A stretch of DNA of 64,000 nt. It comes from Shewanella marina JCM 15074 (GTDB lineage Bacteria; Pseudomonadota; Gammaproteobacteria; Enterobacterales; Shewanellaceae). Where the stretch lies: NCBI RefSeq assembly GCF_000614975.1, contig NZ_BALM01000006.1:62001-126000 (forward strand), given 5' to 3'. Shown piece after piece: positions 1-9,041 of the stretch (position 1 is the first letter of the stretch; every line of letters begins with the position of its first letter). A program made the position numbers and the translations under genes. The notes under the pieces are model-generated. The model ran no database searches. It saw only the letters and a program-made list of their open reading frames with translations, and was not told the origin of the DNA.

Positions 1-1
1 A

Positions 2-769
2 GTGATTCACCAAGAGTTTGAGATTGGCCAAGTTGATGGGCGAGCTAAATATTTAGAGTTCAGTAAAGATGATTTATTGCTGTTAAAGCAGATGAGTCAG
101 CAATTTTTTGGAGATGGACTATTAGCACCATCTGTTGCGAGTAATCGCATGGCTCAAGCCCACCACAGTCGTAATGAAAAGTGGGCCAGTATTAGTCCCG
201 AAGCTGAATTTGTAACCATTAAACCGCTGCACTGCCAAACTGAGTTTAAGTTAGCGCCTGATTTTGCATTAAGAGTGCCGCTAGATGCCGCACACAAATT
301 TTGCCAGCAGTGGCAAGTTAAGCAAGTACTCGTGGTCGAAAACCTTGATTGCTTTGATTATATTGCGCAGGCCATATTGCCGTTCTCAAGCGCGACTATG
401 GTGATTTATCGAGGCAGTGGTATTGCTTCACCGAGTGCGGTGAAATTATTTTTATCACAACTGGATGATGGCATTGATGTGGTGGTGTTTGCAGATGTTG
501 ATCCTGCAGGAATACAGATAGGCTTAACGACCCCTAAAGTGAGTCAATTACTACTGCCATCCATTATCGACTTAACTTCCTTACTCGCTCAATTTAACTA
601 TCAATCTGACTTTGATGAGCAGTATAAACAACTGAATTTCATCGTGAGTAGTAATTGTATTGAAATAAAATCTTGGATTAATTTTGTTTGTCAGCATAAA
701 GTTAGTGTTAAGCAGCAGCATTTAATCGCCAATAAGCTGACATTACAAAGCATAGGTGTTTTTAAATAA
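2..769 (+). CDS. JetD/MksG-like Toprim-domain protein (5' end probably outside window)
   Basis: The visible 255 residues carry a Toprim-like fold as in the C-terminal domain of Wadjet JetD and MksG proteins: a glutamate in VVENLDCF (E113), a YRGSG turn with SPSAV helix (about 136-147), then the paired acidic residues in FADVDPAG (D165, D167). In those families this is the metal-dependent nuclease subunit that works with an SMC-like condensin (JetABC or MksBEF) in plasmid restriction or chromosome organisation. That role here is inferred, because any partner genes would lie left of base 1. The first codon is a GTG at base 2 with no upstream sequence, so the true start cannot be judged; family members usually have a longer N-terminal region. 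The C-terminus ends normally at TAA. It could instead be a lone Toprim protein. Confidence 0.6.
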   Translation: MIHQEFEIGQVDGRAKYLEFSKDDLLLLKQMSQQFFGDGLLAPSVASNRMAQAHHSRNEKWASISPEAEFVTIKPLHCQTEFKLAPDFALRVPLDAAHKFCQQWQVKQVLVVENLDCFDYIAQAILPFSSATMVIYRGSGIASPSAVKLFLSQLDDGIDVVVFADVDPAGIQIGLTTPKVSQLLLPSIIDLTSLLAQFNYQSDFDEQYKQLNFIVSSNCIEIKSWINFVCQHKVSVKQQHLIANKLTLQSIGVFK

Positions 770-773
770 GCTA

Positions 774-824
774 GGTTATTATTTTATAAATTTCCATATT
801 AAGATGTTTAATATGGCAATAACC
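774..824 (+). terminator. Nested hairpin after the Toprim gene
   Basis: A 9-bp stem (794-802 with 808-816) sits inside an outer 7-bp pairing (774-780 with 818-824), just after the stop codon. It is AT-rich and lacks a clear T-run, so it may be a weak terminator or a 3'-end stabiliser. The rest of the 770-1131 gap is AT-rich, and I see no gene in it; it must hold the promoter of the next gene. Confidence 0.4.
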
Positions 825-1131
825 ATTAAATATAGATAAATAAACCATTAAATTTTTATGTTTTTATGGGTTTAATAAGAATATTATTTTGCAATCATTT
901 TGTGTGTAAAATTGTATCGCCATAATTGCTATTTAAATCATTTAAAATCAATTTGTTAATGCATGGCTTTAACCTGGTTGTTATTGTTTTTCTCTACCTT
1001 TAATTTTTTGCTTATTGTATTTGTTAATAGCATGATTCACTATCTCTGCACGCCAATATAATCATAACTAATTATTAGTAAAAGCTTATTTAAATTAGGT
1101 GCTAATGATTTAATAATAAGGTAGTGCAAAT

Positions 1132-2376
1132 ATGACACTTTCAACTCGAATATTTATAGGGCTCTTTAGTGGCTTGCTCTTAGGCACATTAATTCAATAT
1201 TTATTTAGTGATATTAATTTTCTAGCGGGAAGTGTCGTTGATTTTGCCACCGCCATTGGCACCATGTTTGTGAATATGATTATGATGCTCGTGGTACCTC
1301 TGGTATTTATTAGTATTGTGTGCGGTATTTGCGAATTAAAAGATATGGCTAGTTTTGGTCGTTTGGGCACTAAAACATTTGGTTTTTATCTGCTTAATAC
1401 TGTGTTTTCAATTGGCGCTGCATTTGCGGTTGTGATGTTATTACAGCCGGGACAAGGGGTTGATATGCGTAGCGCAACAGGGGCTGATATTGTGGCCACT
1501 GAGTTACCAGACTTAATGGCGCTTATCGTCAGTATTGTGCCAAGTAATCCTATTGCCGCTTTTACTTCGGGCAATATGTTGCAAGTGATCTTTATGGCAT
1601 TGCTGCTAGGTGGTGTGATTAAGTCACTAGGTCAAAGCGCACAAGCTGCAGTAAATGGTTTTGTGGTGGCGAACAAGATAATGATGAAGCTAATCAGTGT
1701 GGTTATGCAGCTTGCGCCAATTGGTGTGTGTGCACTGATGTTAAAGCTTGGTGCGACCTTAGACGCTGAGCTATTTACAAGTGTACTGCAATACTTAGGT
1801 TTAATTATTGGTTTATTAACCTTGTGGGTATTTGTGGTTTATCCTGCTGCGGTTGGCATATTTACTCAAACATCAGCAAAAACTTTTAGACAAAAGACTC
1901 GTGAGCAGATTTTATTTTCGCTTTCAACTGCAAGTTCAAACGCGACTATTCCTGTGACCATGCGCACTTTAACTGACAAATTGAATGTGAGTCGTTCAGT
2001 TGCAGGTTTTGGTGTGCCTTTGGGAGCAACCATGAATATGGGCGGCGTATCTATCTATATTACGGTGGCTATTTTCTTTATCGCCAATGCATTTGGTGCG
2101 CCGATCACTTATGAGCAAATGCCTACGGTACTATTTAGCATCTTTTTATTAGCGATTGGTGCCGGTGGCGTACCAGGTGGTGGCATGGTGATGATTGGCG
2201 TAATGATCCATCAAATGGGATTACCGATTGAAGCATTCGCAATTGTGGCTGCATTAGACCGCTTAATCGATATGATTTTAACATCATGTAATGTGGTTGG
2301 AGATACTGCGGTGCTAACTATTGTGGATCAAACAGAAAAGCAGGGAGTCAATACGACTCAAACGGTATTGAATTAG
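1132..2376 (+). CDS. Dicarboxylate/amino acid:cation symporter (DAACS family)
   Basis: A 414-residue polytopic inner-membrane protein of the glutamate/aspartate/C4-dicarboxylate symporter family (GltP/DctA type), which couples uptake of acidic amino acids or dicarboxylates to H+ or Na+. Family landmarks are present in order: the serine-rich loop (SSNATIPVTMR), the TM7 substrate/cation motif, the GAGGVPGGG hairpin and the TM8 motif DRLIDMILTSCNVVGD. The usual NMDGT of TM7 reads NMGGV here, so a normally acidic position is lost; this may change cation coupling or substrate choice. The start has AAGG about 10 bases upstream. The gene stands alone between its own promoter region and a terminator, convergent with ppa. 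The substrate cannot be assigned from sequence. Confidence 0.88.
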   Translation: MTLSTRIFIGLFSGLLLGTLIQYLFSDINFLAGSVVDFATAIGTMFVNMIMMLVVPLVFISIVCGICELKDMASFGRLGTKTFGFYLLNTVFSIGAAFAVVMLLQPGQGVDMRSATGADIVATELPDLMALIVSIVPSNPIAAFTSGNMLQVIFMALLLGGVIKSLGQSAQAAVNGFVVANKIMMKLISVVMQLAPIGVCALMLKLGATLDAELFTSVLQYLGLIIGLLTLWVFVVYPAAVGIFTQTSAKTFRQKTREQILFSLSTASSNATIPVTMRTLTDKLNVSRSVAGFGVPLGATMNMGGVSIYITVAIFFIANAFGAPITYEQMPTVLFSIFLLAIGAGGVPGGGMVMIGVMIHQMGLPIEAFAIVAALDRLIDMILTSCNVVGDTAVLTIVDQTEKQGVNTTQTVLN

Positions 2377-2414
2377 AATCCTTGCAAGTATCTGATTGCT
2401 TAGATATAGGTACG

Positions 2415-2437
2415 AAGGGACGTAACTGTCCCTTTTT
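2415..2437 (+). terminator. Intrinsic terminator of the symporter gene
   Basis: A 7-bp stem AAGGGAC/GTCCCTT with a 6-base loop is followed by T5. It lies in the 66-base gap between the two convergent genes and reads in the plus direction. Confidence 0.8.
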
Positions 2438-2442
2438 CATGT

Positions 2443-2970
2443 TTATTTTGTATAGCGCTCTACACTCACTAGAATTTCTTCACGTGCAGCAGCTGCGCCT
2501 TCCCAACCATCAACTTGTACCCACTTACCTGCCTCTAGCTCTTTATAGTGCTCAAAGAACTGTTTGATTTGGGCTTTTAGTAGCTCAGGGACATCGTTAA
2601 TATCTTGGATATGGCCATATTCTTTCGAGATTTTTTCATGCGGTACGGCAATAATCTTGGCATCTTCACCAGACTCATCTGTCATTCTTAATATACCAAC
2701 AGGTCGACAACGAATTACGCTACCCATTTGTAATGGATACTGAGTCGGTACAAGTACATCGACAGGATCGCCATCTAAACTTAAGGTGTTATTGATATAG
2801 CCATAATTGCATGGGTAAAACATAGGTGCGGTCATGATGCGATCAACAAAAAGTACACCTGATGTTTTATCGACTTCATACTTAATTGGATCATGGTTTT
2901 GTGGAATTTCAATAATGACATAAATATCATCAGGTAAGGATATACCTGCAGGAACAGTATTTAAGCTCAT
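2443..2970 (-). CDS. ppa: Inorganic pyrophosphatase, family I
   Basis: A cytosolic Mg2+-dependent enzyme that hydrolyses pyrophosphate to two phosphates and so drives biosynthetic reactions forward. The 175-residue length is the bacterial family I standard. The signature DGDPVDVLV is present with the neighbouring active-site segments, including FYPCNYGYI before it and the VPHEK region after it. It is transcribed alone, convergent with the symporter gene. No strong ribosome-binding site is seen, but the start fits the family N-terminus (MSLNTVPAG). Confidence 0.96.
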   Translation of the reverse strand: MSLNTVPAGISLPDDIYVIIEIPQNHDPIKYEVDKTSGVLFVDRIMTAPMFYPCNYGYINNTLSLDGDPVDVLVPTQYPLQMGSVIRCRPVGILRMTDESGEDAKIIAVPHEKISKEYGHIQDINDVPELLKAQIKQFFEHYKELEAGKWVQVDGWEGAAAAREEILVSVERYTK

Positions 2971-3104
2971 ATAAGTATCTTGACCTAGGTAACTTATTTG
3001 TCATCATTATAGCCATAAATAGTTAAAAGTTATTAAATTAAACAAGAATTAATATGAGATCTAGGCTGACTAGAATTGGTCTTAATTATGAATGAAATGT
3101 AACG

Positions 3105-3551
3105 CTAGTCAGCTGCGCAATATGTATTGACGTTCTCTAATTGTTCAGCTAATCCAAATAATGGTTGTTGGCTACTAACACTGTCATTTGAACGATATGA
3201 GATCACCTCTAATAGGGTATCTGGCATACGCGCTAATTTAATTAGTTGCAGTATTTCTTTATTGACTAAATTAGCATGAAAAGTGTTAACAGTGCTGCGT
3301 CCTTTAATTTTTAATTGCTGATTTTTATTGGATACTATCAATAGACTTTGATCTCTGTGATAAGCATAAACGCGAGCCATTCTAATTTTTACCGTGAGTA
3401 TTTTATTTGCACAGTTAGCTATTACTTTTACGTCAAGTAGTTTTGATGTTTGAAAAGGTTGTGATGATTTATGTATTTCTTGCTGTGAGTTTTTATTTAG
3501 TATTTGATTGTCGTGATAGTCATTGAACATCGCTATAGTAGATGTAAACAT
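3105..3551 (-). CDS. Hypothetical protein, about 148 residues
   Basis: I do not recognise this protein. The start is placed at 3551 because GAGGGA lies 8 bases upstream; a start 15 bases earlier (3566) would put the Shine-Dalgarno inside the gene. The product is basic, has no signal peptide or membrane segment, and has a beta-rich central stretch (about 45-90) followed by a helical LINLARMP-like segment. It stands alone between ppa and the MITE-like element, on the same strand as ppa, with 134 bases between them. The coding nature is supported by the good ribosome-binding site and length, not by homology. Confidence 0.5.
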   Translation of the reverse strand: MFTSTIAMFNDYHDNQILNKNSQQEIHKSSQPFQTSKLLDVKVIANCANKILTVKIRMARVYAYHRDQSLLIVSNKNQQLKIKGRSTVNTFHANLVNKEILQLIKLARMPDTLLEVISYRSNDSVSSQQPLFGLAEQLENVNTYCAAD

Positions 3552-3698
3552 TAATACTTCCCTCATAAGTATTGGGATGAGTAAGACTTATTAACAGGGA
3601 TATTTTACGTGATATTTTGATTAGGGAAGAATCTAAAATGTGCACAACTTAATCTGTTGGGTGACAGCTTGGAAAGAAAAGTATGCAGCAGGCGAGTA

Positions 3699-4066
3699 TT
3701 ATACCAATTTGATTAAAGATGTGATCTATTCAGAGCTTGTCAGCCTTTTCAGTTCTAGGCGCATTGATGCAGTAATGGCTATTCCCTTTCAAATCAATGC
3801 AACATCGAAATGGAAAGGCCTGAAAAGCTCACTTCGTGCGGGTTTCAAGGCGCCGTATACTGCGTTGAACATTTTCAAAATACGACTGCATGGATGCAGA
3901 AGGTAGAGCAACGCAGGAGCTAGTTGTCGAGAATAACTATTCCATTCAAATGTCCGTAAACCACATGGATGTGGTGAATGTAAGTATTGCAGGAGCAAAT
4001 ACTTACCTTGTCTACAGCACCTTGAACTCCCGCTGAATGATCACCTTCTTAATCAAGTTGGTATTA
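3699..4066. mobile_element. MITE-like non-autonomous element with terminal inverted repeats
   Basis: A 368-bp block is bounded by 28-base imperfect inverted repeats: 3699-3726 and the complement of 4039-4066. They share 23 of 28 positions, with the core ATACCAAyTTGATTAA at the ends. Inside are further hairpins: CCACAT/ATGTGG at 3961-3974 and a 9-bp stem at 3980-3988/3998-4006. Short frames of 88 and 69 codons cross it on opposite strands, but neither resembles a transposase. This fits a miniature inverted-repeat element mobilised in trans, of the kind scattered in marine gammaproteobacterial genomes. I could not define a target-site duplication. It fills most of the 3552-4088 gap; no gene is seen in the remainder. 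Confidence 0.7.
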
Positions 4067-4088
4067 CCTTATCTGCCGCATAGATTGA

Positions 4089-5081
4089 TTAAAGTGCTGG
4101 CTCTTGATCGTTATAATTTTGCTGATGGTACTCAAGGCAAGTTGCCACTTCATTAGCTGAGCCCAAAATCACCGCGACACGTTGATGAATATGCTCTGGC
4201 TCGATATCTAAAATATCTTGATAGCCAGTTGATGCTTTACCTTGTGCTTGTTCAACTAGCAATGCCATTGGGTTGGCTTCATACATTAAGCGTAGTTTGT
4301 ATGGCTTGTTAGGATTTTTGTTATCAGTTGGATAGGTAAAAATACCGCCGCGACATAAGACGCGGTGAACATCGCCTACCATGGCTGCAATCCAGCGCAT
4401 ATTGAACGATTTTTGACGAGGCCCAATTTCACCTAATAGCAGATCGGCAATATAGGTTTGCATGGGTGCTTGCCAAAAACGTTGATTTGACATGTTAATC
4501 GCAAATTCACTGGTGTCAGTGCTAATCGTTACTTGCTCATTGGTCAATAGGTATTCATTGGTTTCAGGATTGAGAGTGAAAAATTGCACCCCATTGCCTG
4601 TGGTCAATGCCATCATGGTTGATGGACCATAAAGCATATAACCCGCTGCAACTTGATTGCGACCCGATTGTAAAAAGCTCTGTTCAGTCGCTTCACCAGC
4701 AGGCGCTGGTAATACAGAAAAAATAGTGCCAACTAATGAGTTGATATCGATATTTGATGAGCCATCAAGTGGATCAAAGCAGACTAGATATTCACCTTGT
4801 GGATTCACAGGGACAATAAAATCTTCCTCTTCAGACGCTAACGCTTTGACATGACCATCTGCAGCTAGCGAATCTTTGAGCATATCATTAGTGATGATAT
4901 CAAGTTTCTTTTGCGTTTCACCTTGAACGTTTTCACTGTCCGCAGCCCCTAATACACCCGCTAGTGCACCATGTTGTACTGCATGGCTAATCTCTTTCGA
5001 GGTATTGGCAAGTGTTAAAATTAATTGACTAAGAGATGGGCTAATTGTTTGGGCACTTAGGTATTGGGCTAAGGTTTGCAT
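4089..5081 (-). CDS. fbp: Fructose-1,6-bisphosphatase, class I
   Basis: A cytosolic gluconeogenic enzyme converting fructose 1,6-bisphosphate to fructose 6-phosphate and phosphate. The 330-residue length is normal for class I. The metal-binding signature [13 protein letters not shown] and the downstream substrate segment with [16 protein letters not shown] and GGIFTYP are intact. The start has AAGGAAC about 8 bases upstream. It is divergent from the peptidase gene at 5236, with a 154-base shared upstream region, and lies downstream of the MITE-like element, which sits past its stop codon. Confidence 0.97.
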   Translation of the reverse strand: MQTLAQYLSAQTISPSLSQLILTLANTSKEISHAVQHGALAGVLGAADSENVQGETQKKLDIITNDMLKDSLAADGHVKALASEEEDFIVPVNPQGEYLVCFDPLDGSSNIDINSLVGTIFSVLPAPAGEATEQSFLQSGRNQVAAGYMLYGPSTMMALTTGNGVQFFTLNPETNEYLLTNEQVTISTDTSEFAINMSNQRFWQAPMQTYIADLLLGEIGPRQKSFNMRWIAAMVGDVHRVLCRGGIFTYPTDNKNPNKPYKLRLMYEANPMALLVEQAQGKASTGYQDILDIEPEHIHQRVAVILGSANEVATCLEYHQQNYNDQEPAL

Positions 5082-5235
5082 CGATGTTCCTTAAGTTCTG
5101 AAATTCAGATCCGTGCATTTATTATTGGCCGCATAATAGCATGTTAAATCGACCAATTTTAGTGGTATACCGCAATTATCTTTATGCTTGTTTTTTGGGC
5201 ATAATAATCTGTAAACCATCACCCAAGGAAGAATA

Positions 5236-7467
5236 ATGAATTGGTGTCGAATAAAATATGTATTGGCTTTAGGCTTGGCGACGTTATCAATAGATACTGT
5301 GGCAAAAACAGATTTTGGACAGCAAGCGCTAACCGTTGAACGTTTACATGGCTCACCTGCCTTAGCTGGCAGCAGTCCGCAAGGATTGCAATTATCTCCT
5401 AATGGATTATTAGTCACTTATTTAGAAGGGCGGGCTGATAACCAACATTTTTATGATTTATGGCAAATGGAAATTAAAACTGGGGTCAAACAGCGCTTAA
5501 TTGATGCCAGTTTATTATCACAAGCGGAATTGTCTGATGAAGAGAAAGCGAGGCGAGAGCGGCAGCGTATATACGGCCAAGGCATTATGGAATACTTTTG
5601 GGCAGATGACAGCGAATCAATTCTGATCCCTGCCTCGGGACAGCTTTATCATTACACTTTAGCAACTGGAAAAATCAAAGCTCTGGCGATTGGCAATAAA
5701 GTCGCAACTGATGCTCGTTTTTCACCTAAAGCGAATTATGTCTCGTTTGTGAGCGAACAAAATCTGTATAGCTATCATCTCAAAACAGCAAAGTTAACCC
5801 AGTTAACCTTTGATGGTAAGGGACCTGTTAAAAATGGTATGGCAGAATTCGTCGCGCAAGAAGAGATGGATCGCATGACAGGTTATTGGTGGGCACCGGA
5901 TGAGTCTGCCATTGCATTTACACAAGTTGATGAATCTCAAGTTGAGTTAGTAACCCGTAATGAAATTTATGCTGACGGTATTAAACTGACTAAGCAACGT
6001 TATCCTTATGCCGGTAAAACTAACGCGAGTATTGCATTAGGGATTGTGACTTTGGCTGACGCTGCGATTTCATGGTTGGATTTAGGAAAGCAAAAAGATT
6101 TTTATTTGCCAAGAGTGCAATGGTTACCAGATAGTCAGCAATTGAGCTATCAATGGCAAAGTCGTGACCAACAAACCTTGCATTTAGTGAAGCAAGCTCT
6201 TGATAGTGATACACCTGCTCAAACATTATTAACTGAAAGCAGTCAGGCTTGGGTTAACTTGCATAATGATCTCTATTTCTTCAAACAAAATAAGCAGTTT
6301 ATTTGGGGCTCAGAGCGAGATGGATTTCATCATCTCTACTTATTTGACGGGGACGGTAAACTTGTTAGAGCTTTGACTCAAGGACAGTGGAGTGTTGATC
6401 AGCTTGAATATGTTGATGAATCATCGGGCTGGATTTACTTCACTGGACGTCAAAAAACAGTAATAGAAAAGCAGCTCTACCGGGTAAACCTGAAAGGAGG
6501 TGAGATTGAGTTATTATCACGGCGTGATGGGATGCATTCGGTGGTCTTTGCTGCTGAAAGTGCCACGTATTTAGACTATTTTAATAGCTTAACGCAGCCA
6601 CCTCAAATTAGTTTGCATGATAGTGATGGTCAGCAAATTTTATGGGTATCAGAAAATAAAATCGATAAACAGCATCCATTGTATCCTTTCTGGGGATTGT
6701 GGCAGCAGCCACAATTTGGTGAGCTTAACGCGAGTGATGGACAAACATTGCATTATCGTTTGTTTAAGCCTGTCGATTTTAATCCTAAACACCGTTATCC
6801 GGTTGTGGTGCGGGTTTATGGTGGCCCTGGCGCACAGTTAGTAACCAATAGTTGGAGTAGTCATGATTATTTTACTCAATATTTGTTGCAGCAAGGCTAT
6901 GTGGTTTTTCAGTTAGATAATCGTGGCAGTGCCCATCGAGGAACTCAATTCGAGCAGGTGATTTATGGTCATTTAGGCGAAGTTGAATTAGCAGACCAAA
7001 AACTGGGTGTTGATTATTTACGTCAACTTGATTTTATTGATAGTCAAAAGATCGCAATTTATGGTCATAGTTATGGTGGCTATATGGCGTTAATGGCAGC
7101 ATTTAAAGCACCCGATTATTTTAGGGCTGCAATTGCAGGGGCTCCTGTAAGTGATTGGACACTTTATGATACGCATTATACTGAGCGTTATTTAGGCCAT
7201 CCTGATAACAATAAAGCGGGCTATCAAGCCAGTTCGGTGATGCCTTATTTAGATAATTATCAACAGGGTTTGTTGATTTATCATGGTATGGCTGACGACA
7301 ATGTATTGTTTGAAAATAGCACGCGAGTATATAAGGGCTTACAAGATAAGGCGGCATTATTTCAGATGATTGATTATCCAGGTTCAAAGCATTCTATGCG
7401 TGGTAATAAAGTGAGAACCCATCTTTATAAGTCGTTAGCTCACTTTTTAGATGCAGAGTTAAAATAA
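5236..7467 (+). CDS. Exported S9 family prolyl-oligopeptidase (DPP4-like)
   Basis: A 743-residue secreted serine peptidase of the dipeptidyl-peptidase IV/acylaminoacyl-peptidase type. An N-terminal signal peptide (about 1-23, ending near TVAK) is followed by an N-terminal beta-propeller domain (about 35-480) and a C-terminal alpha/beta-hydrolase domain. The catalytic serine is S612 in GHSYGGYMAL, the acid is D687 or D688 in GMADDNV, and the histidine is H719 in GSKHSM. The family cleaves dipeptides from peptides with proline or alanine at position 2. The exact specificity is not visible. The start has AAGGAAG upstream. The gene is alone and ends at a strong terminator. A role in periplasmic peptide use is inferred. 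Confidence 0.92.
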   Translation: MNWCRIKYVLALGLATLSIDTVAKTDFGQQALTVERLHGSPALAGSSPQGLQLSPNGLLVTYLEGRADNQHFYDLWQMEIKTGVKQRLIDASLLSQAELSDEEKARRERQRIYGQGIMEYFWADDSESILIPASGQLYHYTLATGKIKALAIGNKVATDARFSPKANYVSFVSEQNLYSYHLKTAKLTQLTFDGKGPVKNGMAEFVAQEEMDRMTGYWWAPDESAIAFTQVDESQVELVTRNEIYADGIKLTKQRYPYAGKTNASIALGIVTLADAAISWLDLGKQKDFYLPRVQWLPDSQQLSYQWQSRDQQTLHLVKQALDSDTPAQTLLTESSQAWVNLHNDLYFFKQNKQFIWGSERDGFHHLYLFDGDGKLVRALTQGQWSVDQLEYVDESSGWIYFTGRQKTVIEKQLYRVNLKGGEIELLSRRDGMHSVVFAAESATYLDYFNSLTQPPQISLHDSDGQQILWVSENKIDKQHPLYPFWGLWQQPQFGELNASDGQTLHYRLFKPVDFNPKHRYPVVVRVYGGPGAQLVTNSWSSHDYFTQYLLQQGYVVFQLDNRGSAHRGTQFEQVIYGHLGEVELADQKLGVDYLRQLDFIDSQKIAIYGHSYGGYMALMAAFKAPDYFRAAIAGAPVSDWTLYDTHYTERYLGHPDNNKAGYQASSVMPYLDNYQQGLLIYHGMADDNVLFENSTRVYKGLQDKAALFQMIDYPGSKHSMRGNKVRTHLYKSLAHFLDAELK

Positions 7468-7477
7468 TTACAGACAT

Positions 7478-7507
7478 AAAAAAACCACTCAAATGAGTGG
7501 TTTTTTT
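7478..7507. terminator. Bidirectional terminator between the peptidase gene and arcA
   Basis: A 7-bp stem CCACTCA/TGAGTGG with a 2-base loop is flanked by A7 and T7, so it can stop transcription from both convergent genes. Confidence 0.9.
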
Positions 7508-7521
7508 GAAGAGTAATAATA

Positions 7522-8238
7522 TTAGTCTTCTAAAGTACCGCAGAAACGATAGCCTTCACCGTGAATAGTCGCGATGATTTCTGGTGTATCAGGCTGGCTT
7601 TCGAAATGCTTACGGATGCGACGAATAGTTACGTCAACAGTACGGTCATGTGGCTTAAGTTCACGACCAGTCATCTTCATAAGAAGATCAGCACGGCTTA
7701 AGATTTTACCTGGGTTTTCTACAAAGTGCAGCATAGCGCGGAATTCGCTACGTGGTAGTTTGTATGACTCACCTTGTGGGCTAACAAGTGAACGACTGTT
7801 GATCTCTAAGCTCCAACCGTTGAAACGGTAGTATTCAACTGAGCTCTTCTCTTCAACTTCAACACCTGAGCTATTAACACGAGTTAATAGGTTACGCGCA
7901 CGGATAGTTAGTTCGCGAGGGTTAAATGGCTTAGTGATGTAATCATCCGCACCAATTTCAAGACCCAGGATCTTATCAACTTCATTGTCACGACCAGTAA
8001 GGAAGATCAAACCAATGTTGTTAATTTCACGAAGTTCACGAGCTAATAAAAGACCGTTTTTGCCTGGTAGGTTAATGTCCATTACCACTAGGTTTACTTT
8101 GTTTTCTTGCAATGCTTTATGCATTTCAGCGCCATCATTGGCTTCAGTTACAACATAGCCTTCAGCTTCAAAAATGCTGCGTAGGGTATTACGAGTAACT
8201 GCTTCATCTTCAACGATCAGAATGTGCGGGTTTTGCAT
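7522..8238 (-). CDS. arcA: Aerobic respiration control response regulator ArcA
   Basis: An OmpR/PhoB-type response regulator of 238 residues that controls genes of respiration and central metabolism in response to oxygen or quinone redox state. The receiver domain (1-120) has the acidic pocket (E10, D11), the phospho-acceptor D54 in VVMDINLPG and the lysine in YITKPF. The C-terminal winged helix (about 135-235) binds DNA. The sequence closely follows E. coli ArcA. The start has AGGTAA upstream. No sensor kinase gene is adjacent. The 800-base upstream region carries an FNR box placed like a far-upstream FNR-dependent promoter. Confidence 0.97.
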   Translation of the reverse strand: MQNPHILIVEDEAVTRNTLRSIFEAEGYVVTEANDGAEMHKALQENKVNLVVMDINLPGKNGLLLARELREINNIGLIFLTGRDNEVDKILGLEIGADDYITKPFNPRELTIRARNLLTRVNSSGVEVEEKSSVEYYRFNGWSLEINSRSLVSPQGESYKLPRSEFRAMLHFVENPGKILSRADLLMKMTGRELKPHDRTVDVTIRRIRKHFESQPDTPEIIATIHGEGYRFCGTLED

Positions 8239-8633
8239 GTCATTTACCTAAAAATTGAATCAAAAAAATCTAATCATAGACGCTAAAATTGTGTAATTGA
8301 TTATGAATGATTGAGCATTTGAACTGTTTAGTATGCGCATATCATTAGCAAAAGATATCGAATTACACACTACGATTAGTAAATCATGTCGGCATAAGAT
8401 TGCATTAAGGGCAAATCATATGACTTTGATCACACAAGTTAAGTTTAGTTCACTAAATATTGTGTAATTTAAAAAATTTGTTTGTCGAATTTCATTTTAG
8501 AACAAAATTTATACCTATGTATCTTTAAGTTGGTTAAATTTCGTTGTCTCAGTAACATTTATTACGAGATTGTTTTAAGTAAAACTCAATTGACAATAGC
8601 GCTATTGTACTCGTTTTAGGCATTTGTTAACAA

Positions 8634-8676
8634 ATTAAATGTTAACAAATTTTTGTTAATGTTTGATTTAAATCAA
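8634..8676 (-). promoter_or_regulatory. Predicted FNR-dependent class II promoter reading toward arcA
   Basis: A perfect FNR box, TTGAT-TTAA-ATCAA, lies at 8663-8676. On the minus strand a TTTAAT -10 element (8634-8639) lies 33 bases centre to centre from it, which is class II geometry. Transcription would begin near 8627 and give a leader of about 390 bases before arcA. E. coli arcA also has a distant FNR-activated promoter. Confidence 0.6.
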
Positions 8677-8725
8677 CCGCAGAGGCTATCTTGTTGAAAA
8701 GTAATGTTTTTAAAAAAATTAACAA

Positions 8726-8741
8726 TGTGATATAGATCACG
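8726..8741. promoter_or_regulatory. CRP-type site in the arcA-lysC intergenic region
   Basis: TGTGA-TATAGA-TCACG matches the CRP consensus TGTGA-N6-TCACA at nine of ten half-site bases. It is 57 bases beyond the FNR box, so it may act on the distant arcA promoter. It is about 300 bases upstream of the lysine riboswitch. I see no gene in 8239-9040. Confidence 0.6.
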
Positions 8742-8920
8742 TTGTTATGTGGGTATAGCAAGCTAGTTCAGCCTTTGCTATATCTGTTTTGTCTTATTGA
8801 GCTTTATGTACATGTTATGGATGGTGACATCACATGACTGTGGCAAGATTAATCATAATGTTATTTTTATGCTGTGTTTTATCAATTAAAGGATATTTTT
8901 GTAGTTTCAATCCAAATTAT

Positions 8921-8934
8921 TGAGATTGATCTCA
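8921..8934. promoter_or_regulatory. Perfect palindrome TGAGA-TTGA-TCTCA
   Basis: A 5+5 inverted repeat with 4-base spacing lies about 40 bases upstream of the likely lysC -35 element. It is operator-like, but I cannot name the factor. Confidence 0.3.
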
Positions 8935-8973
8935 CTTATTTTATTTAGATGTTTGTTAGATGGGTGTTATTTG

Positions 8974-8979
8974 TTGACA
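8974..8979 (+). promoter_or_regulatory. Candidate -35 element of the lysC promoter
   Basis: A perfect TTGACA lies 63 bases before the start of the riboswitch. The -10 is poor; the best choices lie around 8994-9003. Transcription would start near 9010, just ahead of the aptamer. Confidence 0.4.
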
Positions 8980-9041
8980 TTTGTGTGCGTGTGTAGCAAA
9001 TTTTTAACCCTGTATTGGATTACGTTCAACTACAGTAACAG

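Noticed and set aside
3640..3906. 88-codon frame in the MITE-like element
   Set aside because: It crosses one terminal inverted repeat and an opposing frame overlaps it. It has no ribosome-binding site and does not resemble a transposase.
5091..5417. 108-codon minus-strand frame overlapping the S9 peptidase start
   Set aside because: It overlaps the signal peptide and promoter of a clear gene and has no recognisable features.
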